Shown: positions 15,930-25,467 of the stretch, one piece after another
How the letters are laid out: every line of letters begins with the position of its first letter
Position numbering within the stretch: the stretch's first letter is position 1
From: Phycisphaerales bacterium
GTDB taxonomy: Bacteria > Planctomycetota > Phycisphaerae > Phycisphaerales > UBA1924
NCBI GenBank assembly: GCA_020845755.1
Contig: JADLFE010000046.1
Span: 1-64,000 of the forward strand
Reading direction: 5' to 3'
Length of the DNA stretch: 64,000 nucleotides
Notes under the pieces: generated by a model
Told to the model about the DNA's origin: nothing
Database searches by the model: none
Seen by the model: only the letters and a program-made list of their open reading frames with translations
Program-made: the position numbers and the translations under genes

Positions 15930-18900
15930 TCACCCGCGAGTGATGCAGGCGTCGAGGTTGAGCGCCGCGTTGCAGATCATGGTCCATGCCGCAAGTTCGG
16001 AAGGATCGAGGTCGGAGGCCATGGGGGCCTCGCCGATCGAGATGATCTTCGCCGCGTCTTCCGGACACGCCTTGAAGCGCTCTCGGAATTCCGCGAGAAC
16101 ATCGGACAAAGCCGCGAGGTCAGGTTCGTTTGGAGTGTGCCCGGTGCAGCGGATCATGAGTGTCGTGAGGTGATCGCGGTCGTTCCCAGGGGCCTTGAGG
16201 GTGCGTGCCGCGAGCACGCGAGCGGCCTCGACGAATTGCTCGTCGTTCCAGAGCGCCAGCGCCTGGAGGGGCGTGCTGGTGGCGATGCGCCGGATGGTGC
16301 ACGACTCGCGCGTCGGCGCGTCAAAGGTCAGCATGGTCGGCGGCGGGGCGGCCCGCTTCCAGTAGGTGTACATGCTGCGTCGCCAGAGATCTTCTCCCTT
16401 GCCGCGTTCGTAGATGCGCGTGTTGGACTGGATCATCGCAACTTCTTGCCACAGGCCCTCGGGCTGATAGGGCTTGACCGAGGGCCCGCCGGCCTTCTCG
16501 ACGAGTAACCCCGAGAGATAGAGCGCCTGATCGCGGATCTGCTCGGCGGTGAGGCGGATGCGCGGAAGATAGGCGAGGAGTTTGTTGTCGGGGTCCTTGG
16601 CCTTGGCGTCGTCGCGGACTTTGGACGACTGGCGATAGGTATTGCTGGTCACGATCTTGGTGAGCAGACGGCGCAGGTCCCAACCGCTCTCGCGGAACTC
16701 GACGGCCAGCGCGTTGAGGAGTTCAGGGTGGGATGGCCATTCGCCCTGATAGCCGAAGTCCTCGCTGGTGCGGACGATTCCGCGTCCGAAGAACATCTCC
16801 CAGTAGTGGTTAACGACCACGCGGGTTGTCAGCGGGTTTTCCTCGGAGATGATCCACTGCGCAAGGCCCAGTCGATTCGCCGGCGATCCCTCGGGGAGTT
16901 TGCCCAGCGCCGCGGGGACGGCGCGACCGACTGGGCGTGATTTGTCGGGCTTGTCATATTCGCCGCGTTTCAGAATGAAGGTGTCGCGCACCGCCGGCAG
17001 GTCCTTCATAACCATGGTCTTGGGTGCCGCGGCGTCGAGCATGGCGATTTCCTGCTCCTTTGCGGCGACACCCTTGGTGAGATCGCTGTAGCGAGTCGAA
17101 TACTGCATCTTCCACGCGGTGTTCATCGCGTGTGTGCGAGCCTGGGTGCGTGCAGTCGGCGGCGCGAGCGCTGCGACAAGAGCCTTGGGGAGTGACTGGC
17201 CGTCTTCGAGCACGCGGAAGTAGAAGCCGCCCGGACCGCCGGTGTTGACAACCTTGAAAACAACGAGGTTTTCGCCGGTCTTGAGATCGAAGGTGGCCTT
17301 GTCCTGATCGGGCGCGGCGCCGCGATCGGTTCGATTCTCGGCGACCATGACGCCATTGACGAAGAGTTGGAAGCCGTCGTCGGATCCGAGTGAGACGGTG
17401 ACCTTGCGGGGGCTCGGCGCGTAGACATATCGCCCCAGGTACGTGACGGCCGCGCCGCCAAAGAGGGAGTTGGAGACAACGCCGTCGGGGAGCGGGCCCG
17501 GGAAGGCCCACTTGAGCCCGCCGCCGAAGTCGTGGGTGAGGTCGAGCGAGTTGAAATCCTCCGGGCCGAAGTGCTTGGTGTAGGCCTCTTCGGTTGTGCC
17601 CTGCATGAATGGACCGACGCGATGCCACGAGCCGAGGGCTGTGGGGAGGAGGTCGGCATTGCTCAGGCCGCCGAAGGTGGCGCGAACGCGCCCGAGCGTG
17701 TGCTTGTCGTACTGCGAATCGAAGGAGAGCGTGACACGGATTTCGCTCCCACCTTCATAGCCAAAGGGTTCGGAGGCGCGGAAGAGCGTGAGGCGATCTT
17801 CCTTCATGTCATAGCCCTGCACCGCCCAGCCGCCGGCGGGAGAGGGATGGAAGGTCGACACGATGCGGAAATCGCCATTGGGCTGCTCGTGATCGGCCCA
17901 GGCCCAGTTGAAGATGATGTCGCGCGATTGATTCGGATCGGCAAGCGACGTGACCTTTGCGGCGACCTTCGACAGCACGGCGTTGCCGTTGAACGCGCGC
18001 CCAAGCCGTCCCTGGAACATGCTCGGATCGAGCAAGGCCTCGAGCGAAATGGCGTTGAGTCCCGTCGCGTTGGTCTTATAGACCAGCGTGAACTCGTCCT
18101 TGTCGGGGTTCTCGCCGCCAGCCAGCACGCTCTGATCGGGCTGTGCGGCGAGCGAGCCGCCGCCGCGAGCGCTGGCGGAGACGAGCGTCGCCTCGGTCCA
18201 GAGTGCGGCGTTCGCGGCCGATAGGTCCGCAAAGAACTTCTGCCGCTGCGCGTCTTCCTCGGGCGAGGGTGTTTCGAGTTGCGACTTCAGATCACCGACG
18301 GCCTTGGTGAGTTCTTCGCGCTTCGTGACCTGCTCGGTCGTCGGCACGACGATAAACGGCTCGAAGGCACGCTGCGGATCGGGGAGTTGCGAATACAGCC
18401 CCGGTTCCTCGATCGAGTTGAAGAACGAGAACATCGAGTAGTAATCGTTCATCGTGAACGGATCGAACTTGTGGTCGTGGCAGCGCACGCAGTTCATGGT
18501 CACGCCGAGGAGGACAGACGACGTGGTCGCGGTTCTCTCTGCGGCGTATTCGACCAGGTACTCCTCGGGTATCGCGCCGCCTTCGTCGGTCGCGACATGG
18601 TTGCGGTTGAAGCCGCTTGCGATCTTCTGCTGCACCGTCGCGTCTGGGATGAGATCGCCCGCGAGTTGCTCGACGATGAATCGGTCGTAGGGCATGTTGT
18701 CGCGGAAGGCGTTGATGACCCAGTCACGCCACAGCCACATCTGACGCCCCGCATCCATATGGATGCCGTTGGTGTCGGCGTATCGGGCCTGATCGAGCCA
18801 CGGCATCGTCAGGCGTTCGGCGGTGCGGGTGCGGTACGGCTCATCGGTGAATAGGCGATTCACCAGTGTTTCGTAAGCATCGGGCGATTGATCGCTCACA

Positions 18901-19616
18901 AACGCCTTCACCTCTTCCGGCGTTGGCGGCAGGCCCGTCAGATCCAGATACAGGCGGCGGACGAGCGTCGCGCTGTCCGCGGGCTCCGACGGCGTGAGGC
19001 CCGCGCCCTCGAGCGACGCCATCACGTATGCGTCGATCTCGTTCCGAACCCATTCGGGCATCTTCACCTTCGGCGCCTCGCCCCGCGTTGGCGGCACGAA
19101 CGCCCAGTGTGGCTCGTACTCCGCGCCCTCCGCAATCCAGCGCCTGAGCAAGGCCTTTTCGTCCGGCGTCAGCGGCTTCTTGCCGGCGCTGGGCGGCGGC
19201 ATGATGTCGTCAGGGTCATCGGTCAGTATCCGCTGGATCAAGAGGCTCTCGTCGGGCTTCCCCGGCACTACGGAGCATCCCGCCTTCCGTGGCGCCAGCG
19301 CCCCGTCGCGAACGTCAAGACGCAGCCCCTCGGCCCGGGTCTTCTCGTCCTGTCCGTGGCACTTGAAACAGCGATCCGAGAGCAGGGGGCGAATGTCTCG
19401 TCCGTAACGGAGACGCAGGTTCGCATCACGCTCGCCCGGTTCTGTTGCAGGCGGGGTTGTCGATGGGTTCGGTGGTATAGGCGTGGGAACGCGATTACCC
19501 GGCGCGGCGGCGGAGTTTCCACCCACGTCAGGCCGCGTGAGCGCGCCGTTCGACAACAATCCGATCCCAGCCGCGCTAAGCGCGGCACACCACATGAGTT
19601 CATGCCATGAGCGCAT
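15930..19616 (-). CDS. planctomycete DUF1549/DUF1553 cytochrome protein (PSCyt1/PSD1 type)
   Basis: A 1228-residue exported protein. After an N-terminal signal peptide and a Pro/Thr linker comes a planctomycete cytochrome c domain with CFKCH (RPLLSDRCFKCHGQD) and distal MPPPSAGKKPL. Next are the DUF1549 domain (LTGLPPTPEEVKAF, WARYADTNG-like segment, NRNH), a central jelly-roll/PA14-like insertion (SDDGFQLFVNG), and DUF1553 near the C-terminus (NPLTTRVVVNHYWEMFFGRGIV, TPLQALALWNDEQFVEAAR). A second CVRCHDH motif near residue 385 may bind another heme. It is paired with DUF1501 downstream. The ATG at 19616 is preferred; a TTG three codons earlier is possible. Confidence 0.9.
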   Translation of the reverse strand: MRSWHELMWCAALSAAGIGLLSNGALTRPDVGGNSAAAPGNRVPTPIPPNPSTTPPATEPGERDANLRLRYGRDIRPLLSDRCFKCHGQDEKTRAEGLRLDVRDGALAPRKAGCSVVPGKPDESLLIQRILTDDPDDIMPPPSAGKKPLTPDEKALLRRWIAEGAEYEPHWAFVPPTRGEAPKVKMPEWVRNEIDAYVMASLEGAGLTPSEPADSATLVRRLYLDLTGLPPTPEEVKAFVSDQSPDAYETLVNRLFTDEPYRTRTAERLTMPWLDQARYADTNGIHMDAGRQMWLWRDWVINAFRDNMPYDRFIVEQLAGDLIPDATVQQKIASGFNRNHVATDEGGAIPEEYLVEYAAERTATTSSVLLGVTMNCVRCHDHKFDPFTMNDYYSMFSFFNSIEEPGLYSQLPDPQRAFEPFIVVPTTEQVTKREELTKAVGDLKSQLETPSPEEDAQRQKFFADLSAANAALWTEATLVSASARGGGSLAAQPDQSVLAGGENPDKDEFTLVYKTNATGLNAISLEALLDPSMFQGRLGRAFNGNAVLSKVAAKVTSLADPNQSRDIIFNWAWADHEQPNGDFRIVSTFHPSPAGGWAVQGYDMKEDRLTLFRASEPFGYEGGSEIRVTLSFDSQYDKHTLGRVRATFGGLSNADLLPTALGSWHRVGPFMQGTTEEAYTKHFGPEDFNSLDLTHDFGGGLKWAFPGPLPDGVVSNSLFGGAAVTYLGRYVYAPSPRKVTVSLGSDDGFQLFVNGVMVAENRTDRGAAPDQDKATFDLKTGENLVVFKVVNTGGPGGFYFRVLEDGQSLPKALVAALAPPTARTQARTHAMNTAWKMQYSTRYSDLTKGVAAKEQEIAMLDAAAPKTMVMKDLPAVRDTFILKRGEYDKPDKSRPVGRAVPAALGKLPEGSPANRLGLAQWIISEENPLTTRVVVNHYWEMFFGRGIVRTSEDFGYQGEWPSHPELLNALAVEFRESGWDLRRLLTKIVTSNTYRQSSKVRDDAKAKDPDNKLLAYLPRIRLTAEQIRDQALYLSGLLVEKAGGPSVKPYQPEGLWQEVAMIQSNTRIYERGKGEDLWRRSMYTYWKRAAPPPTMLTFDAPTRESCTIRRIATSTPLQALALWNDEQFVEAARVLAARTLKAPGNDRDHLTTLMIRCTGHTPNEPDLAALSDVLAEFRERFKACPEDAAKIISIGEAPMASDLDPSELAAWTMICNAALNLDACITRG

Positions 19617-19685
19617 GCCGACCAAGATACAGGAAAACCCCGCTCGGCGGTAGGTCGTATGTTTGCGAAAACTGGCCGCTGGTGG

Positions 19686-20414
19686 CTAGCGGTTAGGGAT
19701 GGGGATGAGATCGCCGACCATGGAGTCATGGTGTCCAGCGACGCACTCGGCGATGGTCCGGGCGATGGATTCCGGAGCGAGGGTGCGGTTTTCCGGGATC
19801 GTGCCCGTATCCACGATCGAGCGGAGCATCGGCGTTTCAACCGCGCCCGGGGCGATGCAGAATGCGCGCACGCCGATCGCCTCGCCGTTGGTCGCGGCCA
19901 ACTGTGTCAGCATGTTGAGTGCGCTCTTCGATGCCGCGTAGGCGAAGAAGCCCGGGAAGGGGTCGATCGTCGCGAAGGACGAGATATTGACCACGGTTCC
20001 GGCGCCCTGGCCGGTCGTGAATAATTCGGCGAAGTGCGGCCAGGCCCGCGCGATCATGACGGCGGGCGCGATCGCGTTGACGCGGAAGGTTTCCTCGATC
20101 AACTCCGGTGTGTGCTGATCGATCGTCAGCAGCGCTGCATAGCCCGCGTTGTTCACCAGCACATCCAGCCGCCCGAAGTGACGGATGGCTTCATCGACAC
20201 AGGCCGACGCCGCCCTCGAATCGGAGAGGTCGCAGGCGTGAACTGCCGACTCGCCCTTCAAGAGCGAGCCGGTCTCGAGCAACGGATCCCTGCGTCGGCC
20301 CACGAGGTGAAGCCGGTAGCCGAGGTTCGAGAGGGCGATGGAGGTCGCCCGCCCGATCCCGGAGCCGGCGCCGGTGACAAGCGCGACCTTGAGGGTTGGA
20401 TCGTTCAGTGACAT
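19686..20414 (-). CDS. short-chain dehydrogenase/reductase
   Basis: A 242-residue classical SDR. The NAD(P)-binding motif TGAGSGIG begins at residue 14, and basic residues after the second strand (VGRRRD) favour NADPH. NNAG is at 88-91, and the catalytic set is Ser145/146, Tyr159 and Lys163 (YAASK). The substrate cannot be told from sequence. It is divergent from the solute-binding protein gene at 20469 with a 54-base gap. Confidence 0.88.
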   Translation of the reverse strand: MSLNDPTLKVALVTGAGSGIGRATSIALSNLGYRLHLVGRRRDPLLETGSLLKGESAVHACDLSDSRAASACVDEAIRHFGRLDVLVNNAGYAALLTIDQHTPELIEETFRVNAIAPAVMIARAWPHFAELFTTGQGAGTVVNISSFATIDPFPGFFAYAASKSALNMLTQLAATNGEAIGVRAFCIAPGAVETPMLRSIVDTGTIPENRTLAPESIARTIAECVAGHHDSMVGDLIPIPNR

Positions 20415-20453
20415 GACTCACGCTAGGCGCACCCAAAGCCCGTGTCGTGCCCG

Positions 20454-20459
20454 TACACT
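20454..20459 (+). promoter_or_regulatory. -10-like hexamer TACACT close to start codon
   Basis: TACACT lies 9 bases before the ATG at 20469, so transcription would begin at or next to the start codon. No convincing -35 element or ribosome site is visible. Confidence 0.35.
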
Positions 20460-20468
20460 CGCGGTTGC

Positions 20469-22355
20469 ATGAATCGTTCCATCGCCTTGATCATTCTGGG
20501 TTTGGTCGCGGTTCTGGGTGTCCCGCTCCTGATGCGCCCGTCCGCGGCGTCGACGCACGCATCTGCCGACCAGACGCTGGTCGTCATTACACCGCACGTC
20601 CCGCAGATCAGGGCCGAGTTCGCCACCGCCTTCGATCGCTGGCACAAGCGAAAATACGGCGGCGGTGTCTCGATCGACTATCGCACGCCCGGCGGCACCA
20701 GCGAGATCATCCGGTTCCTGCAGTCTGTCTATTCAGCGCACGCTCTCCGTGTGATCGATGAAATCCGCACTCAGGACCCCGCTGCCCTGGCCGATCCGAC
20801 GCTTTCCATCGCCGAACGCTTCAAGCCCGCATCGATGGACGCGGACATCGTCTTCGGCGGCGGCAGTTTCGACCACGGTCGACTCAAGGATCCCGCCAAC
20901 GTAGCGATCTGGATCAAGCCCTGGAAACATCGCGGCGTTACAGATGTGCAGATCGGCCCGCTTCCCAAGGGCGCGGACGCAGCCAGGCTCGCGGGGTCAA
21001 AGGACGTCACGCTTCCGGTGTCGCTCAACGGGACGACGATCGTGGTCAGGGTGCCGATGTCCGCGATCGAGCATGGTGCAAGCGTGGTGGGGGCGCTCAA
21101 GCCAGACGCGTCCACTCCCGCGATAATCGACCTCTCGCGTGCTGAACGTGAGGTGCAGGTCTCGATGTCCGCGCCCGCCGGCCTCGATCCCGAGCAACTC
21201 AAGACGCTCATCGGCGACAACGTCATCGGCGCTCAGACGATCTATGACCCCGACCAGTACTGGATCGGCGTGGCGTTCTCCAGTTTCGGTGTGGTGTACA
21301 ACCGCGATTGGCTGAAAAAACTCGGATTGCCCGAACCGACGAGTTTCGATGACATGGGCCGCCCCGAATTCATCGGGCTGGTCGCGCTGGCCGATCCACG
21401 CCTCTCCGGTTCGATCACCACGAGCATGGATGCGATCCTGAGCGCCTACGGCTGGGAGAAGGGATGGCGTGTCCTCCGTTCGATGTGTGCCAACACGCGA
21501 TACTACACAGCCGCCTCCTCCAAGCCACCGATCGATGTCAGCCAGGGCGAGGCGGCGATCGGCCTCGCGATCGATTTCTACGGGCGTGGTCAGGCGCAGT
21601 CGATTCTGCGCCCCGGCCAGGACGCCGACGAGAGCCGCGTTGGCTATGTCGATCCGCGGGGCGTCGTCTATATTGACGCCGATCCGATCTCGGTGCTTCG
21701 CGGCGCGCCGCACCCCGATCTCGCAAGACGATTTATCGAATTCTGTCTGTCAGACGAGGGGCAAGCGCTCTGGCAGTTCCACGCAAAGGGCGATACCCGA
21801 TCCGCGTCGAATCCCAAGAACGGCGCTGGGGAGGCGATGGGCCCGGAGCAGTACGAACTCCGTCGCATGCCTGTGCGCCGCGATTTCTATAGCGTCTATG
21901 CGTCGCACTTCATCGACGAAGTCGAGCCATTCGCCGCGGCCACGAGCAACAAGCCCGCCGGCTGGCGCTCCGCGATCGGGCCGATTCTGGGCGCGTGCGC
22001 CGTTGATACCGCCGATGAGCAACGCGACGCGTGGCGAGCGATCATCGCGGCCGAGAGGGACGCGACTTTTCCTCGCGACGTCGTCGCGGCGATGAAGGAG
22101 TTGTTCTTCTCGTTCCCGCCGCACGTGACCGCCAAGGGCGAGACGATCAGGTTCAGCCCTGAAACGATGAAGGCCATTCGCGACGACTGGCGCGACGCCA
22201 AGGCGCGCCAAGCGGCGGAGGTTTCCTACGTCCGGTATTTCCGCGCCATCTACTCCCAGATCATCGAGATTTCGCGGACGCGAACCCTCCCGGCGTCGCA
22301 GGCGGCACAGACCGCGCCCGCGTTCGATCGCCCCGCCGCCCCCGCGGGCCGATGA
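20469..22355 (+). CDS. ABC-type extracellular solute-binding protein (iron(III)-type fold)
   Basis: A 628-residue exported protein with an N-terminal signal or anchor helix (SIALIILGLVAVLGVPLL). The core is a periplasmic binding fold: TLVVITPHVPQI at the start, IDYRTPGGTSEI, a hinge near VAFSSFGVVYNRDWLKKLGLPEP, SITTSMDAIL and the ARRFIEFCLSDEGQALW ending. These are landmarks of Fe(III)/spermidine-type binding proteins. It is about twice the usual length because of an inserted region around residues 140-230 and a 150-residue C-terminal helical extension. No permease or ATPase gene is adjacent. The ligand is unknown. Transcription may be leaderless. Confidence 0.8.
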   Translation: MNRSIALIILGLVAVLGVPLLMRPSAASTHASADQTLVVITPHVPQIRAEFATAFDRWHKRKYGGGVSIDYRTPGGTSEIIRFLQSVYSAHALRVIDEIRTQDPAALADPTLSIAERFKPASMDADIVFGGGSFDHGRLKDPANVAIWIKPWKHRGVTDVQIGPLPKGADAARLAGSKDVTLPVSLNGTTIVVRVPMSAIEHGASVVGALKPDASTPAIIDLSRAEREVQVSMSAPAGLDPEQLKTLIGDNVIGAQTIYDPDQYWIGVAFSSFGVVYNRDWLKKLGLPEPTSFDDMGRPEFIGLVALADPRLSGSITTSMDAILSAYGWEKGWRVLRSMCANTRYYTAASSKPPIDVSQGEAAIGLAIDFYGRGQAQSILRPGQDADESRVGYVDPRGVVYIDADPISVLRGAPHPDLARRFIEFCLSDEGQALWQFHAKGDTRSASNPKNGAGEAMGPEQYELRRMPVRRDFYSVYASHFIDEVEPFAAATSNKPAGWRSAIGPILGACAVDTADEQRDAWRAIIAAERDATFPRDVVAAMKELFFSFPPHVTAKGETIRFSPETMKAIRDDWRDAKARQAAEVSYVRYFRAIYSQIIEISRTRTLPASQAAQTAPAFDRPAAPAGR

Positions 22356-22362
22356 TTGAACA

Positions 22363-23982
22363 ATGTCCACGCGCCAGCCGCAGATCGAGTTCGTTCCGAC
22401 CATGGCCACGGAGCCGACCATGCCCCACACGTCCGAGCGAGCCGACGATCCACCGCCCATGCTCGCCAAGATCGTGGCGACGATCGGTCCGTCGAGCGAA
22501 TCGCCAGAGATGGTGCGCAAACTGATCGAGGCGGGCGTCTCGATCTTCCGTTTCAATTTCTCGCACGGAGATTTCGCCGGACACAAGAAGCGTCTTGACG
22601 TCGTCCGCGAGGTCGCGGCGCAACTCGATCGCCCGATCGCCGCTCTCGGCGATCTGCAAGGCCCAAAGATTCGCGTCGGCAAGGTGCCCGAGGGAGGCAT
22701 CATGCTCAGCGCGGGTCAGGATGTCTGTTTCAAACTCGGGCTTCCGCTGGCGTATGTCGATCCGGCGAATGCGGCCCAGCCCGTCGCCTATCTGCCCACG
22801 ACCTACGAGCCGCTTGTGCGCGAAGTACTGCCGGGGCACAAGGTGCTCATCAACGACGGCGCGATCCGAATGCTGGCTGTTTCCAGCGACAGCGCGGCCG
22901 GCGAACTTCGCTGCCGCGTCACCGTCGGCGGGCTCGTTACCAGCGGCAAGGGCATCAATCTCCCGCAGAGCGCCATCTCCGCGCCCGCGATCACCGATCG
23001 CGATTGGGAGTGCGTTGCGTGGGCCGTCGAGCATGGCCTGGACTTCCTGGCGTTGTCGTTCGTGCGTAAAGCCGAGGAAGTGCTTGAATTGAAGCGCAGG
23101 CTCGGCGAACTCGGATCGCGATTCCCGGAGAGCGATCCGCGATATTTGGCGCAGTGGATGCCCGTCGTCGCCAAGATCGAAAAGCCCCAGGCAGTCGCGA
23201 ACATCTCGTCGATCGTCGCTGCTGCGGACGCGATCATGGTGGCTCGCGGCGACCTTGGCGTTGAGATGGAGATCGCGAGGGTGCCGGTGGCGCAGAAGGA
23301 AATCGTCGCGTGTTGTGCCTCGCACGGCAAGCCCTGCATCGTCGCGACCCAGATGCTCGAGACCATGATCGATAACGCAAGCCCGACACGTGCAGAGGCC
23401 AGCGATGTCGCCAACGCGATCTTTGACGGCGCCGACGCTGTCATGCTCTCCGCGGAGACCGCGACCGGCAAGCACCCGGCGCTGGTCGTCGAGACCATGA
23501 GCCGAATCGTCCGCGTCGCGGAGTCCAGCAGCGTGAAGCAGAGCCGCGGCGTCGCGCCGCCTACGCATGTGAGCGAGGCTCACCGCGACACGGCGGCGCT
23601 CGCGCACGGAGCGGCCCAGGTCGCACGCGATCTCAAGGCCCCGGCCATCGTGTGCTGGTCTGAAAACGCCGGCACTGCCCGGTATATCAGCCAGAACGAG
23701 GTCCACATGCCCATCATCGCGTACTCGTCAAACTCCGTGATGGCGCGGCGCATGGCGATCCTCGGTGGTGTCATCCCTGTTTGTGCCAAACCTCCCGTGT
23801 CGGGTCACCTGGCCGAGTGGAACGAGGGCGTGGATGAACTCGTCATTCGGCGCGGGCTCGCCAAGCGTGGCGATCCCCTCGTGCTCGTCGCGGGGCACCC
23901 GCTGGGCCAGGCCAAGGCGACCAATCGCATCGCGATTCACCGCGTGGGTGAACCGACGGGCTTCCGCACTAGCAAATCATGA
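22363..23982 (+). CDS. pyk: pyruvate kinase
   Basis: A 539-residue glycolytic enzyme converting phosphoenolpyruvate and ADP to pyruvate and ATP. After an unusual 33-residue N-terminal extension the core begins LAKIVATIGPSS. Active-site landmarks are FRFNFSHG, GDLQGPKIRVG, KIEKPQAV (substrate lysine), MVARGDLGVEM (metal glutamate region), VATQMLETMI and SAETATGKHP. The C-terminal allosteric domain is present. The gene starts 7 bases after the solute-binding protein stop, so they may be co-transcribed, although their functions are unrelated. Confidence 0.95.
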   Translation: MSTRQPQIEFVPTMATEPTMPHTSERADDPPPMLAKIVATIGPSSESPEMVRKLIEAGVSIFRFNFSHGDFAGHKKRLDVVREVAAQLDRPIAALGDLQGPKIRVGKVPEGGIMLSAGQDVCFKLGLPLAYVDPANAAQPVAYLPTTYEPLVREVLPGHKVLINDGAIRMLAVSSDSAAGELRCRVTVGGLVTSGKGINLPQSAISAPAITDRDWECVAWAVEHGLDFLALSFVRKAEEVLELKRRLGELGSRFPESDPRYLAQWMPVVAKIEKPQAVANISSIVAAADAIMVARGDLGVEMEIARVPVAQKEIVACCASHGKPCIVATQMLETMIDNASPTRAEASDVANAIFDGADAVMLSAETATGKHPALVVETMSRIVRVAESSSVKQSRGVAPPTHVSEAHRDTAALAHGAAQVARDLKAPAIVCWSENAGTARYISQNEVHMPIIAYSSNSVMARRMAILGGVIPVCAKPPVSGHLAEWNEGVDELVIRRGLAKRGDPLVLVAGHPLGQAKATNRIAIHRVGEPTGFRTSKS

Positions 23983-24017
23983 ACGCGTGATCCGCCGAGA
24001 TCGCCTAGCGTTTCACG

Positions 24018-25340
24018 ATGCCCACGAACACCGCCATTGAGCACCGCCGTGCCGCGATCCTGTCGATCGGTGATGAACTCACGCTCGGCCAGAAGGTCGA
24101 TACCAACTCTCGCTGGCTTTCGCAGCAACTCGTGGACTTAGGCATCTCCATCGTCGAGCATGCCACCATCCCGGACGATCTCGACGCGCACGTTTCGGCC
24201 CTGAATCGCCTCGCCTCTCGCTGCGATCTCATCATCAGTACCGGCGGGCTTGGACCCACGGCCGACGATCTGACCCGCGAAGCGATCGCGATTGCATCCA
24301 GCGACTCGCTCATCCACGACTATGACGCAGAGCAGCAAATCCGCGCCTGGTTCACCGCTCGCGGACGTATTCCTGCGTCGATCAACATGGTGCAGGCAAA
24401 GCGTCCTTCGCGCGGCTCACTGCTTGAAAACAATCACGGCACCGCGCCGGGGCTCTTCGCGCACATCGCAGCGGAGTCACATCGCTGCGATGTGTTCTGC
24501 CTCCCGGGACCGCCACGCGAAATGATGCCGATGTTCGATGCCGCGGTACGCCCAGCGCTGCGCCCGCCGAGCGGCCGAGTCATCGAAACACGCGTCCTCC
24601 ACTCAGTCGGTATCGGAGAATCCGACCTGGCCCAGCGCCTCGGCTCGCTCATGGATCGCACCAATGTCCCGCTCGTCGGCACGACCGCAAGCGGCGGCGT
24701 GGTGAGCGTCCGCATCCGGTACGAAGGCGAATCGCCACGACAGCAAGCGCACGCAGCGGTCGATGCCGCGGCCCGGCGCGTGATGCAACTCGCGGGCGAG
24801 TATGTCTTCGGCGCGGGAAACGACACGCTCGCGTCAGTTGTGCTCGGCAGACTGAAGGAGAGCGGGCAGACCATCGCGGTCGTAGAGAGTTGCACCGGCG
24901 GCATGCTCGGCGAAGAACTCACCGCGATCCCCGGATCGTCGGCATGCGTGCTCGGCGGTTGGATCACCTACAGCAACCAGATGAAGCAATCACAAGTCGG
25001 TGTACCCGGCGAACTCTGTGCTCCTAATGGACCTGGCGCGGTGAGCCACGAGGTTGCACGTGCGATGGCGTGCGGCGGACGCGAGCGTTCGGGTGCATCG
25101 ATCGCGGTCTCGATCACGGGTGTCGCAGGACCCGACGGCGGCACGCCCGCTAAGCCTGTCGGAACCGTCTGGATCTCACTTTCTCACGCCAAGGGAAGTG
25201 ACACGCGCCGATTCTCTATGGCAGGTGATCGTGCCAGCATCCGGTCCTGGTCCTGCACCGCTGCCCTTGCGATGGCATGGCAACACCTCGACGGTCGATC
25301 GCACTCGCTCCTTCGCCAGGTCGAAGCGCACGTGGCGTAA
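24018..25340 (+). CDS. cinA: CinA-family protein (nicotinamide-nucleotide amidase)
   Basis: A 440-residue protein with the two CinA domains. The N-terminal MoCF-like domain (residues 10-180) has SIGDELTLGQKVDTNS and the STGGLGPTADDLT signature; in CinA this half is an ADP-ribose pyrophosphatase. The C-terminal domain (from about residue 285) has VESCTGGMLGEELTAIPGSS and GVAGPDGGTPAKPVGTVWI, the deamidase half that recycles NMN to NaMN. A TAGCGT hexamer 6 bases before the ATG may be its -10. Confidence 0.93.
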   Translation: MPTNTAIEHRRAAILSIGDELTLGQKVDTNSRWLSQQLVDLGISIVEHATIPDDLDAHVSALNRLASRCDLIISTGGLGPTADDLTREAIAIASSDSLIHDYDAEQQIRAWFTARGRIPASINMVQAKRPSRGSLLENNHGTAPGLFAHIAAESHRCDVFCLPGPPREMMPMFDAAVRPALRPPSGRVIETRVLHSVGIGESDLAQRLGSLMDRTNVPLVGTTASGGVVSVRIRYEGESPRQQAHAAVDAAARRVMQLAGEYVFGAGNDTLASVVLGRLKESGQTIAVVESCTGGMLGEELTAIPGSSACVLGGWITYSNQMKQSQVGVPGELCAPNGPGAVSHEVARAMACGGRERSGASIAVSITGVAGPDGGTPAKPVGTVWISLSHAKGSDTRRFSMAGDRASIRSWSCTAALAMAWQHLDGRSHSLLRQVEAHVA

Positions 25341-25437
25341 TGCGAAACCCGATCCCGATGTGCGAATCGCTCAGATCTCGCTCGTCCGATGATCCGGAGA
25401 CCCTGACGATCCGGCTGCCTCGCTGCCTCTGATCGTG

Positions 25438-25443
25438 TAAACT
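25438..25443 (+). promoter_or_regulatory. -10-like hexamer TAAACT upstream of the M61 peptidase gene
   Basis: TAAACT stands 24 bases before the ATG at 25468, with the strong ribosome site CAGGAGG between them. No clear -35 box is visible. Confidence 0.35.
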
Positions 25444-25467
25444 CCGCCTCCACGTTCAGGAGGTTTC

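Noticed and set aside
22261-23706. A 481-codon open frame on the minus strand opposite pyk
   Set aside because: Same reason: shadow of pyruvate kinase with Asp/His/Arg-rich translation and no motif.
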